A DNA stretch of 64,000 nucleotides, taken from the NCBI GenBank assembly GCA_907163225.1, contig OU015322.1, positions 62,001 to 126,000 on the forward strand, in the 5' to 3' direction. How positions within the stretch are numbered: the stretch's first letter is position 1; each line of letters opens with the position of its first letter. This stretch comes from an uncultured Rhodocyclaceae bacterium. GTDB taxonomy: Bacteria > Pseudomonadota > Gammaproteobacteria > Burkholderiales > Rhodocyclaceae. Shown one piece after another: positions 27,791 to 36,707 of the stretch. A program made the position numbers and the translations under genes. The notes under the pieces are model-generated. The model ran no database searches. It was given only the letters and a program-made list of their open reading frames with translations, and was not told the DNA's origin.

Positions 27791-28468
27791 ATGAACAAAA
27801 TCAACCTGGTTGCCGGCCTGCTGCTGGCAGTCTCCGCTGCCGGCGCCAACGCTGCCGGTACCATCAACAGCCTGTCGCTGGTTCCGGCTACGGCAGCCAT
27901 TTTCGACTTCGAGAGTGAAGATGGGCTCGTGATCTCCTCTGGCAGTAGCTATGCCGTGTCTGGTGCCAGCTTGGCTGCTGCCGCCCAGTTCACCGTTGGC
28001 CAGTCGAATGGAGTTGATCTTGGGGAAAATGGCCTTTGGGGTGCTGGCAACCACTTCCTGTCTTTTGACAACTATGGTGAGATGACCCTGAACGTGACCT
28101 TCACCCAAGCCACCAAGGGTTTCGCCTTCGATTTCAGCGCCTGGCAGGAGCTCGTTACGCCTGAAATGCCGGTAACCACCCCCGCCACTGTCAGGATTTC
28201 GTACTTCGATACCACCAACACCCAGATTGGTACGCACAGCGTGACCATTGCCCCCAGCCTGGGTTTCGATACCTACAACCAGTTCCTGAGCACCGGCTAC
28301 GTCAGCGACAGCGCCAACATCGCTCGCATCAGCATCACCGGTGGCGGCGTCGTGCTCGACAACCTGACCTTCACGGCCGCCGTTCCCGAGCCGGAAAGCT
28401 ACGCCATGCTGCTCGCCGGTCTCGGCCTGATGGGCGTGGTTGCCCGTCGTCGCAGCCTGCGTGCCTGA
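27791..28468 (+). CDS. PEP-CTERM sorting domain protein
   Basis: The 225-residue protein has an N-terminal signal peptide (VAGLLLAVSAAGANA) and a C-terminal sorting signal VPEPESYAMLLAGLGLMG followed by VARRRS. Such proteins are processed by exosortase and sent to the cell surface or matrix. The body is beta-rich and Ser/Thr-rich. AAAGGAA precedes the ATG. No exosortase gene lies in the window. Its position after phoX suggests, but does not prove, a link to phosphate-starved surface changes. Confidence 0.9.
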   Translation: MNKINLVAGLLLAVSAAGANAAGTINSLSLVPATAAIFDFESEDGLVISSGSSYAVSGASLAAAAQFTVGQSNGVDLGENGLWGAGNHFLSFDNYGEMTLNVTFTQATKGFAFDFSAWQELVTPEMPVTTPATVRISYFDTTNTQIGTHSVTIAPSLGFDTYNQFLSTGYVSDSANIARISITGGGVVLDNLTFTAAVPEPESYAMLLAGLGLMGVVARRRSLRA

Positions 28469-28510
28469 GGACGGACGCTATCGAAGCGCCTGGGCTTGCC
28501 CTGCACAATC

Positions 28511-28538
28511 AACAAAGGCCGGAAGACTCTGGCCTTTG
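28511..28538 (+). terminator. Terminator-like hairpin after the PEP-CTERM gene
   Basis: ACAAAGGCC pairs with GGCCTTTGT around a 10-nt loop, 42 bp after the stop; followed by CATTTAAA rather than a clean U-tract. Confidence 0.6.
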
Positions 28539-28555
28539 TCATTTAAACGGCGAGC

Positions 28556-28960
28556 GGTGTCGTTGCCCAGAACGACATCTGGTATCGCGTCAGAGGCAAC
28601 GAATGCAACTTCCGCCGTGTCTTTCATAACGAAAGAGGGTGGTCGCCTACACCGCCGGTGAAATCAAGACCCGTCACGCCGAACCGTGGTGGTCAAAATT
28701 CGCGTCGGTGATTTCGCCGCAACTGCTTCAGGAACTCAAGCGGGGTGCCAGCAAGACTCTGTTCGGTCAGAAGGCCGTGCGTTACACCGGCAACGTGGCG
28801 GCCAGCGCATGACGCTTGCCTTGAAAGAACTGCACGGCAAGGCGCCGGCGTCTTGGCCGCGCGAATGAAGAACGGATTGCCGACTACGGCCTGATCGGCC
28901 GCCTTCGTGATCGCCCAGTCGGCACCTCTTCCTGCGGTGTCAAACGGGCAGGGGTGTCAT
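28556..28960 (+). pseudogene. Decayed coding remnants
   Basis: A frame reading VVAQNDIWYRVRGNECNFRR shifts near 28637 into VVAYTAGEIKTRHAEPWW and continues to a TGA at 28812. An ATGA-coupled stub (MTLALKELHGKAPASWPRE) follows. Then RIADYGLIG, the usual N-terminal block of GH15 glycoside hydrolases, breaks up at once. Fragments from at least two former genes are inferred. Identity of the first part is unknown; the GH15 match is only nine residues. Confidence 0.4.
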
Positions 28961-29013
28961 ACGGAAGCGCCCGGAAAATCATTTTTGCAGGACGATTGAG
29001 TATTGGTCGCCGC

Positions 29014-29049
29014 GATTTCAATTTTGGCCATTTTTTTCGGTTGACCGTG
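29014..29049 (-). repeat. Dispersed motif, copy 8
   Basis: CACGGTCAACCGAAAAAAA, then GGCCAAAATTGAAATC; intergenic before the H-NS gene. Confidence 0.9.
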
Positions 29050-29125
29050 GCAACCTCGATTCACCAAGACTTTGCAGGGAAACAATAGTAAACTCGGTCC
29101 TGCGGCGTTTTTACGCCATCGGTTT

Positions 29126-29169
29126 CACCCATTAAAAAAACCGGCAAATGCCGGTTTTTTTAATGGGTG
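29126..29169. terminator. Bidirectional terminator, perfect 20-bp arms
   Basis: Two exact 20-nt complementary arms around an AAAT loop; each arm contains a 7-bp A or T run next to CCGGC, so it can terminate on both strands. It isolates the H-NS-like gene from the decayed region. Confidence 0.9.
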
Positions 29170-29231
29170 GCGTTGAAAAAATGTTTCGAACAAATTAAAT
29201 TGTCGCCACCTATTTAAATAAGGATTTAATC

Positions 29232-29549
29232 GTGGATATTTCTACACTGACCGTTGCGCAATTGCGTGATTTGCAACAGCAGATTCCGGCTGAAATCAAG
29301 CGCCGTGAAGCCCAGGAAAAGGTTAATGTCCTGAATGAATTGCGCGCCTTTGCCAAAACGCGTGGTTATGCCATTGAAGATTTGCTCGGCAAGGAAACCA
29401 AAGTAAAGGCGACTACTGGCAATAAGGTCAAAGTTAAATACCGTCACCCGGAAAATGTCGAACTGGAATGGACCGGCCGCGGCCGCAAGCCGAAATGGGT
29501 TGAAGCCTGGGTCGCTAACGGCGGCAATATCGATAATCTGTTGGTCTGA
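29232..29549 (+). CDS. H-NS histone-family nucleoid protein
   Basis: The 105-residue protein starts at GTG, with AAGGAT just upstream and an AT-rich promoter region before it. The N-terminal helix (LTVAQLRDLQQQIPAEIKRRE) is for oligomerisation. The C-terminus YRHPENVELEWTGRGRKPKW contains the H-NS DNA-binding loop with the GRGRKP AT-hook-like core. It likely silences AT-rich acquired DNA, of which this window holds several patches. It lies 3 bp upstream of surE. Confidence 0.9.
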   Translation: MDISTLTVAQLRDLQQQIPAEIKRREAQEKVNVLNELRAFAKTRGYAIEDLLGKETKVKATTGNKVKVKYRHPENVELEWTGRGRKPKWVEAWVANGGNIDNLLV

Positions 29550-29552
29550 ACC

Positions 29553-30293
29553 ATGCGTATTCTGCTGAGCAATGACGATGGTTATTTTGCACCGGGGCTT
29601 GCCGCCCTGGCCGAAGCCCTGCGCGGCGTGGGCGAGGTGGTCGTCGTTGCTCCCGAGCAGAATCGCAGCGGCGCCAGCAATTCGCTGACGCTGGATCGGC
29701 CCTTGTATTTAAAAAAGGCCGCCAACGGTTTTTATTTCGTCAATGGTACGCCGACAGATTGCGTCCATTTGGCGGTGACCGGCATGCTCGATGAATTGCC
29801 GGATATTATCGTTTCCGGTATTAATCACGGCGCGAATATGGGCGACGATACGATTTATTCCGGAACCGTCGCGGCGGCGACTGAAGGATTTTTGCTTGGC
29901 ATTCCATCGATTGCCATTTCGCTGAATAGCTATGAAAGCAATAATTTTTCAACTGCTGGGCTGGTGGCGCGTGAATTGGTCGAACGCTTTATTCGCGATC
30001 CGATCAGGGAGCCGGTGCTTTTGAATGTCAACGTGCCGGATATTCCGCACGCTGATTTAAAGGGCATGGAAGTAACCCGCCTTGGCCGTCGCCATAAGGC
30101 CGAGCCCGTCGTTAAGATGACCTCGCCGCGCAATGAAACAGTTTATTGGGTCGGTGCTGCCGGTGCTGCCGCCGATGCCGGGCCGGGAACGGATTTCAAT
30201 GCGGTCGAGCGCGGCGTCGTTTCGATTACTCCGTTGCAGATTGATCTGACGCACGCTGCACAATTAGCCTCAATACGTCAGTGGATGAAGTGA
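29553..30293 (+). CDS. surE: 5'/3'-nucleotidase SurE
   Basis: The 246-residue protein has the SurE metal site NDDG at 7-10, [11 protein letters not shown] and [25 protein letters not shown]. It dephosphorylates nucleoside monophosphates in the cytoplasm, in stationary phase and stress. It is first of the surE-pcm-nlpD-rpoS chain, with only 7 bp before pcm. Confidence 0.96.
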   Translation: MRILLSNDDGYFAPGLAALAEALRGVGEVVVVAPEQNRSGASNSLTLDRPLYLKKAANGFYFVNGTPTDCVHLAVTGMLDELPDIIVSGINHGANMGDDTIYSGTVAAATEGFLLGIPSIAISLNSYESNNFSTAGLVARELVERFIRDPIREPVLLNVNVPDIPHADLKGMEVTRLGRRHKAEPVVKMTSPRNETVYWVGAAGAAADAGPGTDFNAVERGVVSITPLQIDLTHAAQLASIRQWMK

Positions 30294-30300
30294 GCCACGG

Positions 30301-30951
30301 GTGTTAAACGGTATTGGCATGACTTCGCAGCGCACGCGGACGCGGATGATCGAGCGCCTGCGCGAAAAAGGGATTCGCAGCGAACCCGTCCTCAAGGCAA
30401 TGGCGGCCGTTCCCAGGCATGTTTTCGTCGAGGAGGCGCTTGCCTCCCGTGCCTATGAAGACACTGCCCTGCCGCTCGGCATGGGACAGACCATCTCGCA
30501 GCCCTTTGTCGTGGCGCGCATGATCGAATTGCTGCTCAACGGTCGGACAGCCCTTGGCAAAACGCTGGAAATCGGCGCCGGCTGCGGCTATCAGGCGGCG
30601 GTGCTGGCCCAATTGACCAACGAGGTCTATTCGGTTGAGCGGTTGGCTCCGCTGCTGGAGAAAGCCAAGGCCAACATGCGTACCTTGCAGCAGTTCAATG
30701 TTCGCCTGAAACATGCCGACGGGCAGTTTGGTTTGCCGGAAGCTGGGCCATTTGACAGTATCATAGTGGCCGCCGCAGGTGCCAATGTGCCGACTGCGCT
30801 ACTCGAACAGCTTGCTGTCGGGGGGCGTCTGGTCTTGCCAGTCGGGGCCGCGGAGCAGTATCTTAGCTATATCGAACGGTCGCCTCAGGGCTATGTCGAA
30901 ACACGGCTGGATGCTGTACGTTTTGTCCCGCTACTTTCAGGAACGCAATGA
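30301..30951 (+). CDS. pcm: Protein-L-isoaspartate O-methyltransferase
   Basis: The 216-residue SAM-dependent methyltransferase has motif [18 protein letters not shown] and the Pcm-specific [14 protein letters not shown]. It repairs isoaspartyl residues in aged proteins. The GTG at 30301 is used here; an ATG at 30319 ([10 protein letters not shown]) is an equally good start. The end overlaps nlpD by 4 bp. Confidence 0.95.
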   Translation: MLNGIGMTSQRTRTRMIERLREKGIRSEPVLKAMAAVPRHVFVEEALASRAYEDTALPLGMGQTISQPFVVARMIELLLNGRTALGKTLEIGAGCGYQAAVLAQLTNEVYSVERLAPLLEKAKANMRTLQQFNVRLKHADGQFGLPEAGPFDSIIVAAAGANVPTALLEQLAVGGRLVLPVGAAEQYLSYIERSPQGYVETRLDAVRFVPLLSGTQ

Positions 30952-31880
30952 TTCGTCTCATCGCTGCAATTTTTCCGCTGCTGTTGGCAGGCTGTATTTC
31001 CCAGCAACCCGTTCCGACGGTTGATCGCTCCGGCTCGGCACCAAAATCAGCCGCACTGCCAACCGGCCCCGGCTATTACACCGTGAAGCGCGGTGACACG
31101 CTGTACCGGATTGCCAGCGAGAACGGTCAGGATCACCGTGATATCGTTGCCTGGAACAACATTGTCAATCCCTCCGCCATCAAGGAAGGCCAGGTTCTGC
31201 GCGTTGCACCGCCGGGCGCCCCTGAAGCGAGTGCCGAGGGTGCCGTTACCAAGCCGATTGCCACCGGCTCCGTCGTTGAGTCCCGCTCGCTTGATCAGCC
31301 GGGCGTTTCGGCGGCCGTCGCCGCGCCGCCAGGTGGCGCGCTCAAGCGCGAGCCGCGAGTGGGCAAGGAGCCGTACTCTGATGAAGCTTTCGCCCGCCTG
31401 AACAACAAGGCGAGCACCGAGCCAGCCAAACCTGTCGAAACCAAACCCGAGGCCAAGCCGGAAGCGAAGCCCGAGGCATCAACGGCTGCACCAGCCGTGG
31501 CCAGTGGCCCGGACGAAGTGCCATGGCTCTGGCCGACCTCGGCCAAGGTTTCTGCGCCATATAGCGACGCCGGCAACAAGGGCCTGGATTTTGCCGGGAA
31601 GGCCGGTGATCCGGTGCTGGCCGCCGGAGATGGCAAGGTTGTCTATGCCGGTAGCGGTTTGCGCGGTTTTGGTGAACTGGTCATCGTAAAACACAACGCG
31701 ACTTACCTGTCGGCCTACGCCCATAACCGCAAAATTCTCGTCAAGGAAGGCCAGCAGGTTACTCGTGGCCAAAAAATCGCCGAGATGGGCAACACCGACG
31801 CCGATTCGGTCAAGCTGCATTTCGAAATTCGTAAGCAAGGCAAGCCGGTTGATCCGGCGCAGCATTTGCCTAAAAGATGA
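30948..31880 (+). CDS. nlpD: NlpD-like lipoprotein (LysM plus M23 domain)
   Basis: The 310-residue protein has lipobox LAGC (Cys16), one LysM repeat ([17 protein letters not shown]), a Pro/Lys/Ala/Glu linker with [12 protein letters not shown] repeats, and a C-terminal M23/LytM domain. The zinc-site motifs are incomplete (NKGLDFAG in place of the usual H-x3-D; only VKLHFEIR at the end). It is therefore probably an amidase activator like E. coli NlpD rather than a hydrolase. It overlaps pcm and rpoS by 4 bp each; rpoS promoters often lie inside nlpD. Confidence 0.93.
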   Translation: MIRLIAAIFPLLLAGCISQQPVPTVDRSGSAPKSAALPTGPGYYTVKRGDTLYRIASENGQDHRDIVAWNNIVNPSAIKEGQVLRVAPPGAPEASAEGAVTKPIATGSVVESRSLDQPGVSAAVAAPPGGALKREPRVGKEPYSDEAFARLNNKASTEPAKPVETKPEAKPEAKPEASTAAPAVASGPDEVPWLWPTSAKVSAPYSDAGNKGLDFAGKAGDPVLAAGDGKVVYAGSGLRGFGELVIVKHNATYLSAYAHNRKILVKEGQQVTRGQKIAEMGNTDADSVKLHFEIRKQGKPVDPAQHLPKR

Positions 31881-32806
31881 CCGACTCAGGCGAGCGCTTG
31901 GATGACGATTTCGAGGGGCAACCCGATGATTCGGTCTTGCTGCCCGAGCCTGAACTGGTTGCTCCTGAAATCGAGCTGCTTGAGGATGTTACCCAGCTCT
32001 ACCTGACTGAAATTGGCGCCAAGCCGCTATTCACGCCGGAACAGGAATTGGCTACTTCGCGTCGCGTCCGGGCCGGCGATTTCGCTGCACGCCAATCCAT
32101 GATCGAGCACAATTTGCGGCTCGTCGTGAATATCGCCAAGCATTACCTCAATCGCGGGATTCCTCTGCTCGACCTGATCGAGGAGGGCAATCTCGGCCTG
32201 ATCCACGCGCTGGAGAAATTCGATCCGGAACGCGGCTTTCGTTTTTCGACCTACGCGACGTGGTGGATACGCCAAAACATTGAGCGCGGCATCATGAACC
32301 AGTCGCGCACCATCCGCTTGCCGGTTCATATCGTCAAGGAAATCAACGTCGTCCTGCGCGCCATGCGGCATCTGGAGTCTGCCGACAAGCGTGACTCCAC
32401 GGTTGAGCGCGTGGCCTTGCTGATCGACCGCTCGGTCGAGGACGTCCGGCGCACCCTGTCGCTTAACGAGCACATTGCCTCACTTGATGCGCCTCTGGAA
32501 ATCGATCCCAATCACACCATTGGGGAAGTTATCGCTGACGATGGCGGGCACGACCCTGAATCGCTCTTGCAACTGAGCGAGGTTGGCACGCTGGTCGATG
32601 ACTGGCTGGATCAGCTGACCGAGCGTCAGCGTTCAGTCCTTGAGCGTCGCTACGGCCTTAATGGGGCCGATATCGCGACGCTGGATGTCATTGCCCACGA
32701 TTTCGGGCTAACCCGGGAACGGGTTCGGCAGATTCAGATGGAAGGTCTGGATCGCCTGCGCAAGATCGTCAAGCGCGGCAATATTTCTCGCGATTCGGTA
32801 CTGTAG
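31877..32806 (+). CDS. rpoS: RNA polymerase sigma factor RpoS
   Basis: The 309-residue protein has region 1.2 (QLYLTEIGAKPLFTPEQE), region 2 (RLVVNIAKHYLNRG and the -10-reading FRFSTYATWWIRQNIERGI), region 3, and region 4 HTH (LTRERVRQIQMEGLDRLRKIV). It directs general stress and stationary-phase transcription. The start overlaps nlpD (ATGA). The last 38 bp overlap the 3' end of the convergent mltB. Confidence 0.96.
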   Translation: MTDSGERLDDDFEGQPDDSVLLPEPELVAPEIELLEDVTQLYLTEIGAKPLFTPEQELATSRRVRAGDFAARQSMIEHNLRLVVNIAKHYLNRGIPLLDLIEEGNLGLIHALEKFDPERGFRFSTYATWWIRQNIERGIMNQSRTIRLPVHIVKEINVVLRAMRHLESADKRDSTVERVALLIDRSVEDVRRTLSLNEHIASLDAPLEIDPNHTIGEVIADDGGHDPESLLQLSEVGTLVDDWLDQLTERQRSVLERRYGLNGADIATLDVIAHDFGLTRERVRQIQMEGLDRLRKIVKRGNISRDSVL

Positions 32807-33821
32807 CCGGCTGTCTGGCACACATCCGGCTGCGGATTTCCTCGCCGAGCTGGAAGACCGACATGGCGTAGAAGCTCGAGCGGTTGTAGCGGGTGATGAC
32901 GTAAAAATTCTCGAAACCCAGCCAGTATTCCGTCTCGCGCCCCGGCGAGACGAGGTCGATCAGGGCCGCAGTCGCTTCCGGGTCGCTGTTGGCACGAATG
33001 CCTTTCTCAGCCAGTTCGGCTACTTTGAGCGTTGGCCGAATGCCTGCCTGGATCAGCGAGTTGTCCGGCGTGCCGTTGATGTTCGCCGATACCGCAACCG
33101 GTTGCCCGGCCTGCCAGCCGTGCTGTTCCAGGAAGCGGCCAACGCTGCCAATGGCATCGTCAACGCTGTTGCCGAGATCGACACGCTGGTCGCCGTCGAA
33201 ATCGACGGCATAGCGGCGCTGGCTGCCCGGCATGAATTGCGGGATGCCGATGGCGCCGGCGAAGGAGCCTTTGACGGCCAGCGGATTGAGGTTGTTCTCG
33301 CGGGCCAGCAACAGGAATTGCTCGAGCTCGGTACGGAAGAATTCGGCCCGCCGAGGATAGTTGAAGGCCAGCGTGGACAGGGCCTCGAAAACGCTGAAGC
33401 CGCCCATGTTGCGGCCGTATTCGGTCTCGACGCCGATGATGGCAACGATGATTTCGGCCGGTACGCCATATACCGCCTGGGCCTTGGCCAGCTGGGCGCC
33501 GTTTTCCTGCCAGAACTGAACGCCACGATCGATGCGGCGGTCGTTCAGGAAGCGCGGCCGGTAGCGCTCCCACGAGCGTTGCAACGGGGAGGCGGGCGGC
33601 TTGATCAGTTTGAGCACGGTGGCGTTGGGGCGGAACTGGGCGAACTGGCTGATCAGCTCGTCGGCCTTGAAGCCATGGCGCAATTCGAGGTCGCGGGCGA
33701 ATTCGATGGCGGCCTGATCGTCGGCGAATGTCGGGTTGGCGGTAGCCGGCGCGGCCTGGGCCAGCGCAGTTAGCGCGGCAAGCAGGAGCGGGGCGAGGGT
33801 GTTTTTGAGGGTGAGGTTCAT
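32769..33821 (-). CDS. mltB: Lytic murein transglycosylase B
   Basis: The 350-residue protein has a signal peptide (LAPLLLAALTALAQAAPA). The MltB core contains the catalytic glutamate in IIGVETEYGRNMGGF and the conserved SFAGAIGIPQFMPGSQRRYA. It cleaves peptidoglycan glycans to 1,6-anhydro-muropeptides. There is no lipobox, so it is a soluble periplasmic form. It is last in the moxR-DUF58-tgpA-mltB chain (ATGA overlap with tgpA) and overlaps rpoS tail to tail. Confidence 0.94.
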   Translation of the reverse strand: MNLTLKNTLAPLLLAALTALAQAAPATANPTFADDQAAIEFARDLELRHGFKADELISQFAQFRPNATVLKLIKPPASPLQRSWERYRPRFLNDRRIDRGVQFWQENGAQLAKAQAVYGVPAEIIVAIIGVETEYGRNMGGFSVFEALSTLAFNYPRRAEFFRTELEQFLLLARENNLNPLAVKGSFAGAIGIPQFMPGSQRRYAVDFDGDQRVDLGNSVDDAIGSVGRFLEQHGWQAGQPVAVSANINGTPDNSLIQAGIRPTLKVAELAEKGIRANSDPEATAALIDLVSPGRETEYWLGFENFYVITRYNRSSFYAMSVFQLGEEIRSRMCARQPATVPNREKYCRA

Positions 33822-35752
33822 CTTCGCAATTGGGCGACGGCGTCGCGCAGTGTTTTCAGTGAGTGGTCGGTGCCATAGCGCGCCAGTAGGTAGGCGTCGA
33901 CCACGGGCTGGAAGGATTCAGCCAGTTCCGGACGCTGTTCCCGAACGCGTCGGGCCAGGTCGAGTGGCGTTTCCCAAGGCGCGCAGTTTACCTGTCTTCG
34001 GGCCAGATGTCGCAGCGCTTTATGCCAAAGGCGAGTGACCGGGTCGTGTGAGGGACGTTGATACAGCGTCCATCCCATCAGCCCGGTGACGAGCAGGCCG
34101 CAAGCTGCGCCGAGCGCGATGGCCAGGTTGCGCCAGTCAGTGTCGGGCAGGCCGAGGCGGGCGAGCAATTCGCGCTGGCGTTGCGGGTCGTAGCCGAGGA
34201 TGTTCTGGTTCCAGGCGTTGTTGATGGCTTCCCAGCGGTAACGCAGGGTGCGCACCCATTCGCTGCGCCACTGAACCAGGGCGGGCAGCGGTTCGCCGAA
34301 GGGCAGGGCATCGGCGATGCCGGTTTCGATGCGGCTTGGCGATACGGCGGCCGTCGGGTCAATGCGCACCCAACCCTGGCCGTCGAGCCAGATTTCAGCC
34401 CAGGCGTGGGCGTCGGACTGACGGACGACGAGGTAGCCGTCGAGCGGGTTGTACTCGCCGCCCTGATAACCGCCGACAACGCGGGCCGGAATGCCGGCAT
34501 TGCGCATGAGGACGACGAAGGCGGCGGCGTAGTGTTCGCAGAAGCCGCGCCGGGTCTGGAAGAGAAATTCATCAACACCGTTCCGACCGAGCAGCGGCGG
34601 TCGCAGCGTGTAAGTGAATTCGTTGGCGAAAAGGGCGAGGGCTTTGCTGACAATCGCTTCCGGCGCGCTGTTGCTGCGCCACTGGCTGGCCAGGGCACGG
34701 GCGTCGGGATTGCTGCCGACCGGGAGCGCCAGATTGCGCTGCAGCACGGCGGGATCTTCGGCGGTGTTGAAACGGTAGTCGAGGCTCGCCGACAGGCGGA
34801 AGCGTTGCCGCTCGGTGATGGCTTGGCGCTTGGTTACGGTCAACTGGCTATTTAGTCCAAAATCGGAAGGCAGTTCCGCTGGCGCATCGAGCGCCAGCAG
34901 CCAGCGTTGGTTGTGGGCTTCCAGCGTGGTTTCGTAACGAATTGGCGGCGAGATGATTTCCAGATTGGGTGCCGGAGGTCGGCCTTCGTAGGGCCGCCAG
35001 GTGGTGCTGTCGAATTGCTCCATGACCGGGCCGCGCCAGTAGAGTTTCTGTTTCGGCGGAACGGCGCCATCGAAGCGGACGCGGAAGGCGATGTCGGCGC
35101 TTTGCGCGAGCTGGGCGATGCTGCCCGGTGACATGGTGTCGGAGAGGCCGGTGGTGCCGGCGTGGGCATCCGACGGCAAGCCCCAGAGCGGCCCGGAAAT
35201 GCGCGGAAAAAGCAGATAAAGCACAAGCATGAAAGGGATGGCCTGCAGGCAAAGCAGGCCGGCGTAACTCAAGGTTGCGCGCATCGGGTTGCCAGGGCCG
35301 CCATGCAGGCGAATCAGCGTGGCGGTGACCAGCCACATCGCGGCAAGCAGCCAAAGGCCGGTCGGGATGCTTTGCGAGTAGAAATAATGGGTGAGGAGCA
35401 GGAAATAGCCGAGGGTGACGACGACCATCGCGTCGCGGCGGGATTTGAGTTCCAGCAGCTTCATGGTCATGAACATGACCAGCATGGCGACGCCGGCGTC
35501 ACGGCCGAACAGGGTGCGGAATTCGATCAGGATGCCGGCACTGCCAGCCCCAACGAGCAGGACGATCAGCCAGCGGCCGGGCAGGCGTTCGTCCTTCCAC
35601 CACAGCCAGCTTGCCCACAACAGCATGACACCGGCCAGGGCGCTGAGCCAGAGGGGTTGATGGATGACATGCGGCGCTGTGGTGGCCAAGGCCGTGGCGA
35701 GTAGCCAGGGTGTCGCGTGACGGTCGAGGGCTTCGCGGGCGGGCGTGCTCAT
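33818..35752 (-). CDS. tgpA: TgpA-like membrane transglutaminase (DUF3488)
   Basis: The 644-residue protein has about five N-terminal membrane helices (DUF3488). A periplasmic transglutaminase-like domain follows with the triad regions GFCEHYAAAFVVLMRNAGIP (Cys), DAHAWAEIWLDGQGW (His) and RIDPT (Asp); then comes a further helix and a short cytoplasmic tail (DUF4129-like). TgpA of Pseudomonas is essential and is linked to cell-envelope integrity. It is coupled by 4-bp overlaps to the DUF58 gene and mltB. A degenerate copy of the dispersed motif lies at 34835-34868. Confidence 0.92.
   Translation of the reverse strand: MSTPAREALDRHATPWLLATALATTAPHVIHQPLWLSALAGVMLLWASWLWWKDERLPGRWLIVLLVGAGSAGILIEFRTLFGRDAGVAMLVMFMTMKLLELKSRRDAMVVVTLGYFLLLTHYFYSQSIPTGLWLLAAMWLVTATLIRLHGGPGNPMRATLSYAGLLCLQAIPFMLVLYLLFPRISGPLWGLPSDAHAGTTGLSDTMSPGSIAQLAQSADIAFRVRFDGAVPPKQKLYWRGPVMEQFDSTTWRPYEGRPPAPNLEIISPPIRYETTLEAHNQRWLLALDAPAELPSDFGLNSQLTVTKRQAITERQRFRLSASLDYRFNTAEDPAVLQRNLALPVGSNPDARALASQWRSNSAPEAIVSKALALFANEFTYTLRPPLLGRNGVDEFLFQTRRGFCEHYAAAFVVLMRNAGIPARVVGGYQGGEYNPLDGYLVVRQSDAHAWAEIWLDGQGWVRIDPTAAVSPSRIETGIADALPFGEPLPALVQWRSEWVRTLRYRWEAINNAWNQNILGYDPQRQRELLARLGLPDTDWRNLAIALGAACGLLVTGLMGWTLYQRPSHDPVTRLWHKALRHLARRQVNCAPWETPLDLARRVREQRPELAESFQPVVDAYLLARYGTDHSLKTLRDAVAQLRR
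34835..34868 (+). repeat. Dispersed motif, degenerate copy 9 (in tgpA)
   Basis: TACGGTCAACTGG followed by CTATTTAG and TCCAAAATCGGAAG; both blocks recognisable with mismatches. Confidence 0.5.
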
Positions 35753-36702
35753 GATCGGAACAGGGCGAGGGCTTCGAGGCAGCGCTGGCGATGGCGCTCA
35801 CCGCTGGCCGGCGGAATTTCCAGACCGGGCAGGCTGAGGCCGAAGGGTGTGCCGGCAGTTTCGGCGGCGAGCAGCCAGCCGGTCAGGATGCCGATGCGCG
35901 TTTCGTCGGGCAGGGCATCGTCGGTCAGGCGCCAATCGACGATCAGTTCGACCTCGGCGCCGCCGGAGAATTGCTTGATCAGCAAGGGTCGTTCGCCGAC
36001 ATTGCGGGCGCTGGCTTTCCAGGCGACATGGCGCGGCGAGTCGGCCGGCTGACGGTCGCGAAAACCGGCGAAATCTTCCTGGCCGCCATCGCCGTGGCGC
36101 TCACCGCCGACCGGCGAGGGCGATGCGTTCGGCAGGGGTGCGGCGATCGGCTGCGGATAAATCAGGCAGCGCATGGCCGGTTGCAGATAGGCCCAGGCGG
36201 TGAACAGTCCGAGCGGGTAGCGCGTCGTTAAGCGAACGCGCGGAAGATCCAGCCAACCGCGCTTTTGCGTGCCGAGCGGAATTTTGATTTTTACGCCTTT
36301 TTTCCGGTCGACCGTAGCCATCACCGAATTGCCTGTTTCAGCTTCCAGTTCAAGCGCCAGCCGCGGGGATGTTCGGTCGTTGTCCAGTGTCAGCTCGAAA
36401 TGCGCCGTTGCCCCGGCGAAAACCGGCTCGCTGCGGCCCGGCGTGATGACCAGCCCGTGCAGGTTGCGAAAGGTGTGGATCATGCCGACGATACCCAGCC
36501 CGGCGAGCAGGAAAACCAGCGCGTGGCCCAGTGCCAGGTTGTAGTTGATGGCGCCGATGAGCATGACGACCAGCGCCAGCGCAAAAAGCAAGCCGCCGCG
36601 CGACGGGATGATGAAGATGCGCCGCTGGCCGAGGCGCAAGGGTGCCGTGCCGTCGCTTCGCCAGCGAAACAGTTGCTGCTTGAGTGTGGCGACAATCCCC
36701 AC
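35749..36702 (-). CDS. DUF58 domain protein
   Basis: The protein has 317 residues from a GTG at 36702, six bases after the moxR stop; an open frame reaches further upstream but reads as shadow Arg/Pro-rich sequence. There are two adjacent membrane segments near the N-terminus (LLFALALVVMLIGAINYNLAL, ALVFLLAGLGIVGMI). The DUF58 signature DFAGFRDRQPADSPRHVAWK lies in the C-terminal half. DUF58 proteins partner MoxR ATPases and membrane transglutaminases. The dispersed motif is used as coding sequence at about residues 130-140 (ATVDRKKGVKIKI). Confidence 0.88.
   Translation of the reverse strand: MGIVATLKQQLFRWRSDGTAPLRLGQRRIFIIPSRGGLLFALALVVMLIGAINYNLALGHALVFLLAGLGIVGMIHTFRNLHGLVITPGRSEPVFAGATAHFELTLDNDRTSPRLALELEAETGNSVMATVDRKKGVKIKIPLGTQKRGWLDLPRVRLTTRYPLGLFTAWAYLQPAMRCLIYPQPIAAPLPNASPSPVGGERHGDGGQEDFAGFRDRQPADSPRHVAWKASARNVGERPLLIKQFSGGAEVELIVDWRLTDDALPDETRIGILTGWLLAAETAGTPFGLSLPGLEIPPASGERHRQRCLEALALFRS
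36280..36316 (-). repeat. Dispersed motif, copy 10 (in DUF58 gene)
   Basis: TACGGTCGACCGGAAAAAAG then GCGTAAAAATCAAAATTC; core is the perfect palindrome form. Confidence 0.85.
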
Positions 36703-36707
36703 GGAAA

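Noticed and set aside
26293-27900. Minus-strand 535-codon frame opposite phoX
   Set aside because: Antisense artefact of codon bias; no start signal and no recognisable domain.
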